Part shown: in pieces, positions 14,100-14,189 of the stretch
Layout: the number at the start of each line of letters is the position of its first letter
Position numbering within the stretch: the stretch's first letter is position 1
Origin: an uncultured Varibaculum sp.
GTDB taxonomy: Bacteria; Actinomycetota; Actinomycetes; Actinomycetales; Actinomycetaceae
DNA length: 14,189 nucleotides
Assembly: GCA_947253735.1 (NCBI GenBank)
Contig: CAMYAU010000031.1
Coordinates: 1 to 14,189 of the forward strand
Reading direction: 5' to 3'
Made by a program: the position numbers and the translations under genes
Notes under the pieces: model-generated
Databases searched by the model: none
What the model was told of the DNA's origin: nothing
What the model saw: only the letters and a program-made list of their open reading frames with translations

Positions 14100-14189
14100 C
14101 GTACCCCGCCTATTCGTTATCGTTACCGCAGTCCCCGCTGCGTCAAAAATGCCCACAAGCGCAAGCGCTTGGGGCCACACACCCAACAC

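Noticed and set aside
1..14189. Mobile elements, CRISPR arrays, tRNA or rRNA genes
   Set aside because: No transposase or integrase motif, no spaced direct repeats of the right size, and no cloverleaf or rRNA core sequence was seen on either strand.
14100..14189. Extension of the pseudouridine synthase to a GTG at 14189
   Set aside because: The extra 30 residues do not resemble the family N-terminus, which begins with the basic tract after 14099. The window edge leaves this open.

Overview
The window reads as ordinary chromosomal DNA of a moderate-GC actinobacterium. The evidence is a polyphosphate glucokinase, an AnsP-type amino acid permease, a GCS2-type carboxylate-amine ligase, and long perfect 3'-end hairpins that mostly lack a U tract. 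A member of the Actinomycetaceae is a reasonable guess, but it is an inference from protein style and base composition, not a database result. I see no insertion sequences, phage genes, CRISPR array, rRNA or tRNA.

Layout, left to right. The 3' end of ppgK (+, 1-405) is followed by hairpins. A Thr/Ser/Pro-rich single-pass membrane protein of unknown function (-, 562-1434) diverges from fumC (+, 1606-3006), and fumC ends in a 19-bp perfect hairpin. A compact leftward block covers 3125-8998; in order of transcription it is glyA, folD, a BMP-family lipoprotein, xth (exonuclease III) and a multi-pass GT-C-like membrane protein. Gaps are 73, 14 and 26 nt, and the last pair overlaps by 11 nt. Divergent from glyA is an AnsP-like permease (+, 9258-10730). 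Facing it is a leftward two-gene operon: a class I glutamine amidotransferase (12013-12768) followed by a GCS2-family carboxylate-amine ligase (10803-12002). The window closes with a RluA-family pseudouridine synthase (-, 13017 to about 14099).

The main regulatory find is in the glyA leader. On the minus strand at 9027-9096 there is a well-formed ZTP (pfl-motif) riboswitch aptamer, with the ACTGGCG core, a GGTGG/CCACC hairpin, GGGGAGC, and a terminal stem-loop carrying CGCCTGGG. ZTP accumulates when 10-formyl-THF is short, and glyA and folD make the one-carbon folates that relieve this, so aptamer and genes fit together. The third gene belongs to a family of nucleoside-binding lipoproteins. 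This suggests, as inference, that the same RNA sensor also adjusts purine salvage. A candidate -10 places the transcript start at the first base of the aptamer, and a DNA inverted repeat with half-sites 22 bp apart straddles that promoter.

The second point of interest is the amidotransferase/ligase pair. It combines a gamma-glutamyl-type ligase with a hydrolase-type GATase and may be an uncharacterised gamma-glutamyl metabolite module. Most other genes are housekeeping and unremarkable.
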